DNA from: Stomoxys calcitrans
Lineage: Eukaryota; Arthropoda; Insecta; Diptera; Muscidae
Direction: 5' to 3'
Assembly (NCBI RefSeq): GCF_963082655.1
Contig: NC_081554.1
Coordinates: 124,037,453 to 124,101,452, forward strand
Length of the DNA stretch: 64,000 nucleotides
Part shown: positions 1 through 11,530 of the stretch, piece by piece
Layout: each line of letters starts with the position of its first letter
Numbering within the stretch: position 1 is the stretch's first letter
The notes under the pieces: model-generated
Database searches by the model: none
What the model saw: only the letters and a program-made list of their open reading frames with translations
What the model was told of the DNA's origin: nothing
Program-made: the position numbers and the translations under genes

Positions 1-205
1 TGAGCTGTGAGGACATCGACATATTCTGTGTGAGTGTCCCGTACTAGCAGTCAGAATGAGTTTCACTTTAGGTTCTCATTTCTTTGAGAACCTTTAGCGG
101 ATGTGACCACTCGCAAGCGATCTGCATGGTTCAACAGTAGGAACTAAAAGGCATCTTCCTTCTTCTGTTCCTGTGGTATCACAATGGACGAAAACGTCTA
201 ACCTA
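1..205 (+). mobile_element. LINE 3' UTR fragment (RNase H-type LINE)
   Basis: This stretch is the reverse complement, with scattered changes, of about 34,110-34,330, the 3' end of a minus-strand LINE. Shared landmarks are the block around TTCTCATTTCTTTGAGAACC and the tract ending in ACAATGGACGAAAACGTCTAA. Only the non-coding 3' end is present; the rest lies outside the window or was never inserted. A Helentron-like repeat abuts its right edge. Confidence 0.7.
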
Positions 206-1083
206 ATATTGATGTAGGTGGGCCATATCGGTACAGATTTGGATAAAGCTTCCATATTTACTGATCTCCCGATTTGACTTCATGAGCTCCTGGAAGCCGC
301 AATTTTTGTCCGATTTAGCTGAAATTTTTGCGCATAGTGTTCTGTTATGACTTCCAGTAGCTGTGTCAAGCAGCGTACAAATCTGTCAAGAACCTGATAC
401 AGCTCACATATAAACCGATTTCTCGATTTGACTTCTTGAGCATTTACAAGCCACAATTTTCATCCGATTTGGCTGAAAATTTGCACATAGCGTTATGTTA
501 TGACTTACAACAACTGTGCTATGTACCGTCTTAATCGGTCAGGACCTGATATAACTCCCATGTAAACCGATCTTCCGATTTGACTTCTTGAGCACCTGGA
601 AGCCGTAATTTTTGTTCTATTTGGCTCAAATTTAGCATGTGGTGTTCTGTTATGAACTTTAACAACCGTGCCAAGTACGGTGCAAATCGGTCAATAACCT
701 GATATAGCTCCCATATAAACCGATCTCCCGATTAGACTTCTTGAGCCGCTGGAAGCCGCAATTTGGCTAAAATTTTGCAAATAGCGATCTGTTATGACTT
801 CCAACAACTGTGCCAAGTACCGTTCGAAGCGGTCAATAACCTGATATAGCTCCCATATAAACTCATCTCCTGACTGGAATTCTTGAACCCTGGAAGCCTT
901 AATTTTTGTCCCATTTGGCTGAAATTTTGCAGATAGCGATTTGTTATGACTTTCACGAAATGTGCCAATTATGGTCCAAATCGGTCTATAACCAGATATA
1001 GCTTCGATATTTTAGCAGAATCCATGGTGGTGGGTTCCCAAGATTCGGCCCAGCCGAACTTAGCAGGCTTTTACTTGTTTTCT
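206..1083 (+). mobile_element. Helentron-like repeat, 5'-truncated
   Basis: About five degenerate units of 120-160 bp each carry a form of ATATAGCTCCCATATAAACCGATCT. The right end has the family's 3' terminus: GGTGGTGGGT, then an imperfect hairpin (ATTCGGCCCAGCCGAACTTA) and TTTTACTTGTT. The 5' terminus (TTTTTATACCC...) is missing; the LINE 3' end at 1-205 abuts instead. No coding capacity. Confidence 0.7.
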
Positions 1084-1329
1084 TATAACATATTAGCACA
1101 GGTCACAAAATATTTTTTTTTTTTCAAGTCAATACATACCGCTCTCAATAAAAAGCACACAGTTGATACAAATGCAAATTTATAACCAGTTTGATAATGC
1201 AAAAAACGCGTAGTATTGCTTAGTTTACACCCGCTGAAAGCTTACAGCCGTTTGAGGTACGATTTTGTCGATTTAAAACAAGTTGAAAATTGGGTTTTGA
1301 GGCGCTAGATCGGTCATTTCGCCAACAGT

Positions 1330-2062
1330 GCGTGCCTACAGTGGTAGTGCCTACACCAATAAGAAGTAGTTTTGGAAAATTTCAAGCGCCTAGCTCTACT
1401 CGTGCTTTCGACAGACAGGCGGACTGACGGACATGACTAGATCGACTTAAAATGTGATGAAGATCAAAAATAAATATACTTTATGGGGTCTTAGACGCCC
1501 CATTCTTTGGGGGAGAGTATAAAAATGTAAAAACGACATGGTTCAAGACTTGTATGGAGGGGCTGATATGGAGCGTGAATGTCGGTCACCTCGAGCATTC
1601 TAAATTTTTAAAGTATTGCCAAATAAGCATTTATAGGTCGATCGCCATGGTTCCCTTTGCAAAAGAAAGAACTTGTAAAATCTTACAAAATATAACACTA
1701 TTGTTGTAAGTGAAAACAAAACACCTCATAGAAAATTTCAGCCAAATCGGATTAGAATTGCGTCCTCTAGAGTCTCAAAAATTCAAGATACGAGATCGGT
1801 TTATATGGCAGCTATATGAAAACATGGCCCATTTACAATCTCAAACAACCTACACTGATAAAAAGTACTTGTAAAATATTTCAAGTTCCTAGCTTAACTG
1901 CTTCGAAAGTTAGCGTGCTTTCGACAGACAGGCATAGCTGAATCGGCTCAGAATGTAAGGACGATATATATACTTAATTGGGTTGCAGATCACTATTTAG
2001 AGGAGCTACACACAGAATAACGAAATTAATATGCCCCCATCCAATGGTGGAGGGTATAAAAA
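1330..2062 (-). mobile_element. Two Helentron-like 5'-part fragments
   Basis: Two minus-oriented pieces lie at about 1,330-1,530 and 1,735-2,062. Both end on the right with the reverse complement of the family's 5' end (AGGGTATAAAAA at 2,062, degenerate at 1,520). Both contain the GACAGACAGGC-type remnant of the GTCCGTCCGTCTGTC tract. The 3' hairpin is absent from both. Confidence 0.65.
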
Positions 2063-2247
2063 AACCCAGTATTTTGGAAGTAAGAACGACAGTTGTCATT
2101 CATATGTACGTACTTTTAAGTTGTGAGCCGAGGATGTTTTAAAGTGGCGAGTAACAAACAGGACCTCTTTTGTTGATTCTCATCAACCGTGCAACATCAC
2201 AAGCTCCCAGCTTGAACAACTAAAGTGAATATAAGTTTTCGAATACG

Positions 2248-2500
2248 AGGCCACTGTAGCGCAGAGGTTACCATGGCCGCCTATGACGCTGAACTCCTGG
2301 CGACATTTGTGAGGTACTTAACCATTTGATATAGCAGCCATGTTTAAATTCTCCACAAAGAGGTGTCTTTATAGGAGGTGGCTATAAAATGGAGGCCCTT
2401 TATCATTGAGCCTAAACTTGAATCGAACAGCACTCATTGATATTTGAGAAGTTTACCCCTGTTCCTGAATGGAAAGTTCGGGGGAAATTTTGGATTTGTA
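2248..2500 (+). mobile_element. tRNA-derived SINE, family 1
   Basis: It starts with an A-box-like TAGCGCAGAGGTTA at about 2,257. The B box is degenerate. The body includes GGAGGCCCTTTATCATTGAGCC and the tail motif CACTCATTGATATTTGAGAAG, both found in every family-1 copy. About 250 bp, close to full length. Confidence 0.7.
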
Positions 2501-2995
2501 AGTTTTCGAACACATCTCTGGTATACTGCCTCCCATCGTTTCGCTCTCATAGTTCGCGTGCAGAAAGACAAACAGCCATTTGAACCTTAGTTTCCGCGTG
2601 ACAAAACTGGACTTCTCTTCTTTTAATCATTATCCAGACTACAAAAGAGTTTGGTTACTGAGATACAGCTCTTTTAAACAAAGGTGAAGCAGAAATTTTT
2701 CATTTTTGAAAAGAAAATTCGAAGAAAACTAATTCGAAAATAACAACTATTGATAGAAAACAAACCTAGAAACATTTTTCATTATTTTTGAAAGGGCGCT
2801 CGCCCTCGCAATGAATAAAACTATTTTCTAGAAGATTTTTAATTTTTCTTCCGTTGGAGTAGCGATATACTCTTCGAGGATATCATTGGACATTCCATTG
2901 CATGTGCGGGAGTTTAAGCAGCTATTCGCAACAATTCTCTAACAACTTAGTGCGTTATAATCGTCCGTATGAGTCGTGAAACATTATTCAAGCGC
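2501..2995. other. AT-rich stretch, no recognised feature
   Basis: No open reading frame of interest and no repeat I can name. A motif near 2,890 (CCATTGCATGTGCGG) recurs loosely at about 3,810 (CCATTGCGTGTGCGG), so 2.9-3.9 kb could be an old duplication. Confidence 0.4.
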
Positions 2996-3139
2996 AGTGT
3001 TGGTATTATTAGCGATTTCTCCCCAAACTGGGAATTTATTGTCGAAAATTGGGACTGAATTTTTGGCAGTATTGGTATTATTAGTGATTTCTCCCCAAAC
3101 TGGGAATTTATTGTCGAAAATTGGGACTGAATTTTTGAC
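2996..3139. repeat. 72-bp tandem duplication
   Basis: Units 2,996-3,067 and 3,068-3,139 differ at two or so positions. The duplication keeps a reading frame open on both strands (88 aa plus, 76 aa minus), but nothing else suggests coding. It looks like a recent local slip or unequal exchange. Confidence 0.85.
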
Positions 3140-3477
3140 TTGGGGACTTGGAAACTTGTTGGGGATTCGGAGAAAAAAATTGGGAGTTTTTTTGAAGAGA
3201 AATTTTCTTTTCAAAATTTTGTTTAACTTTACTTTTTTATAATCATAAACATTGAGAAAACATAAATCGATACAATTTACACTTACTTATACTTGCTGTA
3301 TTTTGTTTCAGTACTACATAGTGCAAATCACGATAACTATTTAGGACAACTTTTCACAGAAATTCCTTCCGAAGATATGACTTACACTTCATAAGATAAA
3401 AATACAACACAACAACTGTATCAATGAAAATGATGTCCCTGTTGTTGTACAATACAGTGCAAAGTGGTACAGTACAG

Positions 3478-3620
3478 TGGAGGCCATCGTAGCGCAAAAG
3501 TTAGCATGTCCGCCTATGATGCTGAACGCCAGGGTTCGAATCCTGACGAGAACATCAGAAAAATTTTCATCGGTGGTTATCCCCTCCTTATTTCAAAAGT
3601 TGTATATCCCTGCTTTGAAG
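3478..3620 (+). mobile_element. SINE family 1, head only
   Basis: The A-box-like TAGCGCAAAAGTTAGC at 3,490 and a perfect B box GGTTCGAATCC at 3,533-3,543 mark a tRNA-related pol III promoter. Similarity fades after about 3,620, so the body and tail are missing. Any short open frame here comes from the SINE. Confidence 0.75.
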
Positions 3621-4035
3621 TGGCACACATCCTTAGGCCGTTTGGCCATCAGCAAAAATTATTTTTGTCCAAGAAATGAATTCCATTTTTTTAGCCTTTC
3701 AAATTTGTTTGGGGATATTAACTTGAAATTGAGTATTTTTGGGGACAAAATAATGGAAATTTGAGGACAAGGGACGGAAAAATACTGGTAACATTGTTCT
3801 AGCGTATCCATTGCGTGTGCGGAATTTTTTCGCGATTACTACGCAACTCATTGCGATATAATTGAAACATATGTTTATCATTCATCTCATTTAACTTTTC
3901 ACCATAGCTTTATATTAATACCTAGCGCGAATACGACTTGATTTGAATTTTTTTATTCGATGTTTTGTTTTGAGTAGTTATTATGACGATTGCTACTTAG
4001 TATAAAGAATGTGACGAGCATTCACAGAAATTTGT

Positions 4036-4145
4036 TAGTAAAAACAGCAAACATTTTTGCTGTAACAGCAGAAAGTCTGCTAGAAGTGGGACAGCAGTAA
4101 TTTTTTGCTAAAACAGCAAACATTTTCTGCTGTTTTCAAGTGATA
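4036..4145. mobile_element. Fragment with CAGCAAA/TTTGCTG motifs
   Basis: A dense cluster of CAGCAAACATT and TTTGCTG motifs resembles the ends of the nested element at 4,766-5,412. Probably a stray end of the same non-autonomous DNA transposon. Confidence 0.45.
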
Positions 4146-4419
4146 GAAAGTTGAAAAAGCTCAAAAATGTAATAAAACATTAAAAAATGTTTATATTCGA
4201 ACTTATCATTCAATTTTTTTTTCCAACTTTCTATGATTTGATAATTTTTGAAAGTTTTAATTTTTTTAAGTTTTTTACATTTTCGATTGACAAAGAATCT
4301 TATTTGCATTTCTATTTCTTCCAATCGGATAATGCGCTACACTTAAAGAATTATATTTATAAATATTACAAAACACTTATTTGTTACCCGTCCAGGATAG
4401 TCCACTGGCTCAAAGGAGG

Positions 4420-4765
4420 ATGAGTAAGGGGGAATGAAAAAGCACGATTTGGCAGTGAGGCCAGCCAGAGGACTGCCGTCAAAAAAATTGGTTAACACGA
4501 AGCCTTTCGGGTCGACGCAGTCCGAATTCGGGGGGTGGGATGTAACACTGTGGAATAGCAAAACGGTTGGCAGAACGGCGAAAATCTTATGGGAAGATCT
4601 GGATCGTGAGAAGACGAGGCTATTACTGAAAAGAAGTAAGAAGGAGGTCAGTATAGCTTTCGGTATCATAACAGGACATATAGGACTGAGAGCTCACTTA
4701 TGCAAAATAGGTGAGGCAAGTGTAGGGCATGTGGGGAAGATGATGAGACGTTGAGCATTTCCTAC
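4420..4765 (+). pseudogene. LINE ORF2 C-terminus (post-RNase H), fragment 1
   Basis: The frame 4,434-4,754 reads into a segment containing GHIGLRAHLCKIG followed by the start of a cysteine knuckle. This is the usual C-terminal tail of RNase H-bearing LINEs (I/LOA-like), just before a CxxC...HxLCxCP finger. The finger is cut at about 4,765 by a 650-bp insertion and resumes at 5,413. The upstream RT and EN are absent. A minus-strand relative lies at 53,055-53,560 and shows the uninterrupted junction. Confidence 0.65.
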
Positions 4766-5412
4766 ACTCAACCAAATTTGTTATTCAATACAGCAAAAAT
4801 GTTCGCTGAAACAGCAGTTTTTGTCTGCTGAAAATGGGCAAGCAGACATTACTGCTGTTTCAGCAAACATAGGGCTGCTGTATTAGCAAACATTTCTTTT
4901 TGCTATTCCAACAAACAAAATCTCCTGTTTAGAGTACACAAGTCTGCTGAAAAATTTTTTTATGCTACTTTTTATAGTTGCCTGTTACTTGTTTTGATTA
5001 CTTTAGGCAATTTTTAGAATTTTTTTTAGAAATTTTGATGGAAGAGATTATTGCAATTTGTAGAATATTGCTGTAAAGAAGCCACCTGATCCATCCATTG
5101 GTATACATTTCGAAATGTGTTATTGCTCTACTAATGTGTACATGACTGGCATGGCCTTTTGTATCTAAATTTAAAGAAAAGTGGTTATGGAATGTAAACA
5201 TTCAGTGGTGATTATAAACATCCACTCCGACACACATTTACATATGTGTTCTATTTTTTCTTCTAACATCCCCTTCATAATTAAGCAGAAGTCATTTTCA
5301 GCAAACACCAGACTTTTCAGCAGTAAGCCTGTTACTCTGAAATTGCAGTACTTCCGCTATAATAGAAGAACTACTGCTACAATATGTTTGCTATTTTCAG
5401 CAAACTTTTTCC
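4766..5412. mobile_element. Non-autonomous DNA transposon with CAGCAAA subterminal repeats
   Basis: The ends read CACTCAACCAAA and, inverted on the right, CACTCATGGAAAA. Both flanks carry many CAGCAAA/TTTGCTG motifs in both orientations, as seen in hAT- and P-type elements where transposase binds subterminal repeats. The middle (about 4,960-5,280) is unique AT-rich sequence. It interrupts the LINE at 4,420-5,690; comparison with the related LINE at 53.3 kb shows where the original junction lay. No transposase is encoded and no clear target duplication is seen. Confidence 0.55.
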
Positions 5413-5690
5413 ATGAGTGTGTGTCATTGCCTGGCTTTCGCGGCCAACAAATACCGGTACTCAGGGGGGGGGGGACACAATACCAGAAATAAATCAACAT
5501 AGAAGCGTGGTATGAAAAACAATTAAGGATTTTGTAAGTAGCACGGAATTCCTAACTTAGTTTTTTTTTAGACTACTTGTTGGTATTTGGAGCGAAACAC
5601 AAGCCGATTACTAGCTTAAGTGTATATCCATAATGGCATTGGGCGGATAAATATCCGCACCCTCTTTTCAAGTTAACACAACCTACTCGT
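5413..5690 (+). pseudogene. LINE ORF2 end and 3' UTR, fragment 2
   Basis: It resumes with CATTGCCTGGCTTTCGCGGC, the segment after the C-terminal finger, then a 3' UTR shared with 26,090-26,230 and 53,200-53,330 (for example AATTAAGGATTTTGTAAGTA). An 8-9 base poly-G run at about 5,467 may be a local error or slippage site. Confidence 0.6.
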
Positions 5691-5859
5691 CCAGGCGAAT
5701 AATGTCAAACTCTTGTAGAAAAATATTTTAAAAATCTTCCAAAACACTTATCTGTTACTCGTCCACACAATACTTGCTCGATTCTTAGATCCTCCAAGAC
5801 CCTTATGATTTACTTATAAGCAACTTGAAGGGAAGATTCGCGAAACACTCTTCCAGAAG

Positions 5860-6110
5860 ATTCGTATTGAGGACAGACAGGCCTTGGCGTGAACTATCCT
5901 TTCATGACGAGTTACCCATTCGTCCTGAATTAACGAATGGAAACATGCACTAAATATGAAGGTTTTCAAAGCGATTTGACTGGTTCAATGACATCAACTA
6001 AAAGACATCTTCCTTCCCCGGTTCTTGTAGTATTACAATGGGTGTGATTGCAGAAAACCACTAAAATCTAACCTTACCGAACATAACATAACCTAACCTA
6101 ACCCAGCCTA
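5860..6110 (+). mobile_element. LINE 3' end, second copy
   Basis: It shares GGTTCAATGACATCAACTAA and AGACATCTTCCTTCC with the 3' UTR at 1-205. It ends in a run of AACCTAACC-like units (6,075-6,105), the tail type of these LINEs. No coding part remains. Confidence 0.55.
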
Positions 6111-6721
6111 AGGAAACATGTTCTTGGTGAACTATTTTTACATCAAAAATCTAAAATAAACCCCGTGATGGAAGTTCATTTTGAATAAATAATAGTAATA
6201 GCCAACTATCATCACATTAATCTCACCTGCTCCTTATCACCGACAAACCCAAGGATATGCTCTTTGCGTAAGAAAAATAATTTCGGTGCTACTGTTCTAA
6301 AATTCAGACTCTAAGAAATGATCAGATTTTGGAATACATATAACAAAACTGCACTGTAGTTGGAATGTATATGACAAAAATGCACCAGATTTAGTTATGA
6401 ATTTTGAAACGGAATATTGCATTATTCAAATATAAATGTACTTGTTCCAAAACAATTTTAAAAACAACTATTGATGAAAAAAGTGAATTACGCCATAGTG
6501 CACAGAAGGTCTTATTTTCATGCGGATGTATGCACTGTGGGTTCTTAGATTGATAAGCACTTCCCTACCTATCTAAAGGAACTCGTGAGTCAATTTTGAT
6601 AATTTTAAAACTATGCTGAATTACTTGCGTAAACGGCGTTTGACGTCTGCCCTGCGTGTTATGTTGTTTATGACTTTCATTTACTATTATAGCGGCATGT
6701 TTTTATTGTCCAATTTTTTGC
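6111..6721. other. AT-rich stretch, nothing recognised
   Basis: No supported gene, RNA or repeat between the LINE tail and the next Helentron-like copy. Confidence 0.4.
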
Positions 6722-7738
6722 GTTTTTTATACCCACCACCGTAGGATAGGTGATATATTCATTTAGTCATTCCGTTTGCAACACATCGAAATATCAATTT
6801 CCGACCCTACAAAGTATATATATTTCGGATCGTCGTAAAATTCTAAGACGATTTAACGATGTCCATATGTCTGTCCGTCCGTCTGTTGTAATCACTCTAG
6901 AGCCTTCAAAAATTGAGATATTGAGCTGAAATTTGGCACAGATACGTCTTTTTGATGCACGCTGATTAAGTTCTTGAACGGGCGAAATCGGACCATATTT
7001 GGATATAGCTGCTATTTAGACCGATTTTCCGATAAAGGGTCTAATGCCCATAAAAACTTTATTTTTCATCCGATTTTGCTGAAATTTGCAACAGTGAGTA
7101 GTTTTAGGCCTCCCGACAACTGACCCAAATATTGTTTTGATCGGACTATATTTAGATATAGCCACCATATAGACCGATCTCCCGATAAGGGGTCTGAAGA
7201 CCATAAAACCCGATTTCGCTGAAATTTGAAACGGCGGGTTATATTAAGCCTGCTGACACCCGACCTAAATATGGTTCAGACCGGACTATATTTAGATATA
7301 GCTGCCATATAGACCGATCTGCCGATAAGGGGTCTGAAGCCAGTAAAAGCTTTATTTATTACCCAATTTCGCTAAAAATTTTAAACAGTGAGTAGGTTAA
7401 GACCTCCTAATACCCGACCTTAATATGGTTCTGAGCGGACTATATTTAGATATAGCTGCCATATAGACCGATCTGCCGATAAGGGGACTGAAGCCCATAA
7501 AAGCTTTATTTATTACCCGATTACGCTAAAATTTGAAACAGTGAGTTTTTCTGAGCCTCACGATATCCTACCTTAATATGGTTCAGATCGGGTTATAATT
7601 GGATATATCTGCCAAATAGACCAATATTTTGTTCTACAATGTCCGTGCCGAATTTGGGTGCCTAAGTTATCCAATTTTCACCGAGGTGGTGGGTATCCAA
7701 AGTTCGGCCCGGCCGAACTTAATGCCTTTTTACTTGTT
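6722..7738 (+). mobile_element. Helentron-like (HINE/DINE-type) element, full length
   Basis: The 5' end TTTTTATACCCACCACCGTAGG is matched near the 3' end by the inverted GGTGGTGGGTAT, a subterminal inverted repeat. This is followed by a perfect 10-bp-stem hairpin (AAGTTCGGCC-C-GGCCGAACTT) and TTTTTACTTGTT. The interior has a GTCCGTCCGTCTGT microsatellite block and four to five units of about 150 bp containing ATATAGACCGATCT. SubTIR plus tandem units plus a 3' hairpin is the architecture described for non-autonomous Helentrons; no Rep/helicase is encoded. The family name is inferred from structure. Confidence 0.65.
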
Positions 7739-8399
7739 ACAATTGTCGTTCTTGTTTGTAGAGGCAGGTAAAAAGATTTAAATAGATTTTAGTTAAACTG
7801 TATTCAATAACATGTGATTAGTGTACTTTGATCATTCCAAACATAATCCTATACCACGCAGCACACGTTAAGTATGACTCTCTTATCAAATAAAGCCCAT
7901 TTCAGATTATTTAAAGAAATAAAGTCTTGCATTGAAGCAAATCGGAAAAGTAACTATTGTGGCAATAGCACTTCATGAATGTTTATTCTAATGGCAGGCC
8001 CAATTGGAAGGTAAGAAACGCTAATCAAAGAGGGGCGAGAAATCACGATTAATTGCCGATTAGATTGACGGAGAATGTTTTTGGACGATTTTTAAACAAT
8101 AATCTAAAATTGTCGTATTTGCATTATTTTTGGACTATAATAGAAAATACAGTCTGGCCCCATACTAAATTTATCAGTTAACAATATTGCTATCGAAAAT
8201 GTGTCATTTGGTCGCATTTATTCCAGTAACGATTTCATACCTTTGTTGACCTTTACGCCCCATTTGCGCGCAAATAAAAAACTCATGCTATCGTAGTGTA
8301 TTGACCAGGGCTGCGGAGTCGAAGTCGAGCAATTTTGCCCGGAGTCAAACAAATTATCTCGACACCGACTCCGGACAAAGAAGTAAAAAATATTAAAAA
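7739..8399. other. AT-rich stretch, nothing recognised
   Basis: Only short spurious frames. The border with the following repeat is diffuse. Confidence 0.4.
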
Positions 8400-9185
8400 A
8401 AAATCTAAAATTTTCCAGGGGCTAAATAAGTCAAATCGGGAGATTGGTTTATATGGGAGCTGTATCAGGTTATAAACCGATTTGGACCGTACTAGATGCA
8501 GTTGTTGGAAGTCATAACAGAACTCTTTGTGCAAATTTTTAGCCAAACGGATGAAAATTGGGGCATCCAGGGGCCAAGAAGTCAAATCGGGAGATCGGTT
8601 TATATGGAAGCTATATCCAAATCTGAACCGATATAGCCCCTATGCAATCCCCAGTGACCATCAATATTAAGTATCTGTGCAAAATTTGAAGCGGCTAGCT
8701 TTACGCGTTCGACCGTTATCGTGATTTCGACAGACAGACGGGCAGACATGGCTATATTGACTCAGAATGTAGAGACGATCAAGAATATATGTATTTTATA
8801 GACTTTTAGATCAATATTTCGAAGTGTTACAAATGGAATCACTAGATTAGTATACCCCCATCCTATGGTGGTGGGTATAAAAAATATATTAATGACGGTA
8901 AGCCTACTACTTTTTAAAGCAGGTGCGGTTTTATGTCAAAGCCACTAAAATCCATCTTTCTTCGCTAAAAGGTCTTAGAATAGTAAGAAAACCTTTTGTT
9001 TTTTGTCAAAAAGCATATTAGCTTTGGAAATAGAAAGATTTTTTAGCGTGATTACAACAGATGGACGGACAGACACACAGACATCGTTAAATCGCCTTAG
9101 AATTTTACGACGATCCGAAATATGAATGCTTTGTAAGGTCGGAATGGATATTTCGATGTGTTGTAAACGGAATGACTACACTGAA
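8400..9185 (-). mobile_element. Helentron-like fragments, minus strand
   Basis: One piece spans about 8,400-8,883 and ends with the inverted 5' terminus (GGTGGTGGGTATAAAAA). A second, 9,050-9,185, has only the microsatellite block (GACGGACAGACACACAGACA) and the adjacent TTTCGATGTGTTGTAAACGG. The 3' hairpin is missing in both. Confidence 0.6.
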
Positions 9186-10244
9186 AAAAATTTCTCCTAA
9201 TATAAACGACTTTTTTCCTAATTTTAAGGAAGCGATTTTGTCTCAAATGATAATTAAATGCTCCTAATATTTACGATTTTATGCATAGTTCTAAAAATTA
9301 GGGTTTAAAACAAAAATGTATTGACCTTAAAAATTATAAGTTTAATCTTTAAAATCTAGTGATATAAAAATTAATACCCTTAAGCTAAATTTGAGGTGCG
9401 TTATGTTGCAGTATATTAACTTGAAGATAAAGAAATTACGCACAAATTGGAGGAGACCACACGACTTTGATACAAAATCAAAAATAGGATTGATATAAGT
9501 AAGAAATGTTTGTAACTTCATTTTTAAACTCATAAACAAAAGCCAAGTTTTTATTATATTTTAAGATATTTTCCTTGTTATTAGGCATATTTCCATATAT
9601 ATTAAATTTAAGATGCAAGTAAATAATAAATAAGGAAATACGAAGTTCCATACCAATAGAAATCAATCATTTTGTGTTTGAGAATTTAAATATGGAGAAA
9701 GATTTCCATAACTTGTATATCAAAAAATTTACCTATGTGGTTCATATTCGAGAAAAATTTTTACATTCTCTATGGCATTCAAAAAATTCTCATCGAAAAA
9801 TTGGTTGACTTGACATGAAAACGGTTAGTTGCGGAGAATGTTGCTACCGAATTTTTCTAATGTCATGCGAATATGCATATTAAAATCTGATCTCACAAAA
9901 TAAATTTATGGACCGGTTTATACGGGATTTTATCTATTTAAGGACCCGCCTGGCCGGCATTGGGTTGAGTGCTGGTGAGCACCTTAAGTACCAATTTTCA
10001 ATCAAACTGCATAAAATTAAGGCTTCTAAATACTGCAGAAGTGGTCCCTCGGCTAAACAGAAGAAAGGCGGATTAGGGTAAATTTCGGTACAAATTCTGC
10101 ACGTCTATCCCTTCTAGACTAGAAAAGGAAGTGGCAACTATGCAGGATATCGACATAATGGTCAAGCGGATCACGAAGTACCTGAATGACTCCCTGGTGT
10201 CAACATGTCCTTGTGCCAACCAAGAAGCAAACAGCGACTGGCAT
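9186..10244. other. AT-rich stretch, nothing firmly recognised
   Basis: CACTGAAAAAAATTTCTCC follows a TA at about 9,178 and could be a Tc1/mariner-type end, but I found no matching inverted end. No gene supported. Confidence 0.35.
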
Positions 10245-10745
10245 GGTGGTCATTCCTCAACGACATGTGCAAAATTTCAGTCAAATCGAATAAGAATTGC
10301 GCCCTCTAGGAGCTCAAGAAATCTAATCGGGAGATCGGTTCATATGTCAACTATATCAGGTTATGAACCGATTAAACCATACTTAGCACAGTTATTGGAA
10401 GTCAGAATCGGCCAAATCGGATAATAATTGCGCCTTCTAGAGGCTCAAAATCCAAAATCGGTTTATATGACAGCTATATCAAAAGAGAGACCGCTTTGGC
10501 CCAGTTGTAATCCCAACCGACCTACACTAATCAGAAGTATATGTGCAAAATTTCAAGTACCTAGCTTTACTCCTTCGAAAGTTAGCATGCTTTCGACAGA
10601 CAGACTTACGGACGGACATATCTAGATAGACTTCAAATGTCATGAAGATCAAGAATATATATACTTTATGGGATCTTAGACACATATTTCGAGGTATTAC
10701 AAAACGGATTCGCGAAATTTTAGTATACCCCCATCGAATGGAAAA
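10245..10745 (-). mobile_element. Helentron-like fragment, minus strand
   Basis: Inverted units with ATCGGTTCATATGTCAACTATATC and the GACAGACAGAC block are followed by the inverted 5' end, eroded at 10,740. Short open frames here follow the repeat and are not genes. Confidence 0.6.
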
Positions 10746-11354
10746 AAAATTGTTGATGGTCATATGTGTACGCAATATTGAATGTATGTTGGTCCCACTA
10801 ATGCGTAAGGTTGTCACATGACGATATTGCAATATCAGTTGCTGTGAATGGTTTTTGGAACAGCAACTGATTTTGGACAACCCTCACGAAATTCGTCTTG
10901 GAGGGAACTACGACCTTGGTTGAATTCACCCTACCATCGATAAACACTGGTGTTTGATGGAGCTTCATCGCCAAAATTTGAATTAACTTCATCAATGCAC
11001 TGTTGTTGAGTTAATCCACGTCGAAAATTGTAAAAAATAATCGCACCGATGAATCTTTCTAGTTACTGTAAAAAATACAAATAGGGATCGTATGTAAAAA
11101 CGTTCTGAGTACGTATAACCTCAAAAATGTCAAGCTTTACGATAGAGCTTTCCAATCCTGAAATATAAAAGGCAACCCTCGTACAATAATAAATACTTAA
11201 TCGTTTACCATTATGCTGATGTTACTCATTCATCGTTACGAATAGCTCTGGACGAAAAATGCCTAAGGTAACAATTACAGTCAAAAGCAAAATTAATTGT
11301 TTTGGCCCAAAAATTGGCGAATGAGATTATTCAAAAAATTATATTAATGGAATT
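10746..11354. other. Unassigned stretch
   Basis: Nothing I can identify; the 65-117 aa minus-strand frames have no family signature. Confidence 0.35.
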
Positions 11355-11430
11355 AATTGAATCGGACTGCACTCATTGATATGTGAGATGTTTGCCCCTG
11401 CTCCTTAGTGGAATGTTCATGGACAAAATT
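11355..11430 (+). mobile_element. SINE family 1, 3' part only
   Basis: It matches the SINE-1 tail (GAATCGGACTGCACTCATTG ... CTTAGTGGAATGTTCATGG). The tRNA-like head is absent, typical of 5' truncation. Confidence 0.65.
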
Positions 11431-11530
11431 TACATTTTCAAATTTAAATTAAACAACCATTAAAAGCGCAATGAGTTTTTCTGAAAAAAAAATTGTATCA
11501 GCAGTTTCCCAAAAACTAATTATTTCTCGT

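Noticed and set aside
2976..3242. 88-aa and 76-aa frames on opposite strands
   Set aside because: Both arise from the 72-bp tandem duplication and have no coding signature or splice context.
9178..9200. TA-CACTGAAAAAAATTT as a Tc1/mariner end
   Set aside because: I found no inverted partner within 3 kb, so an element could not be defined.
10131..10424. 97-aa plus-strand frame
   Set aside because: More than half lies in a Helentron-like fragment; the translated words recur in every such repeat.
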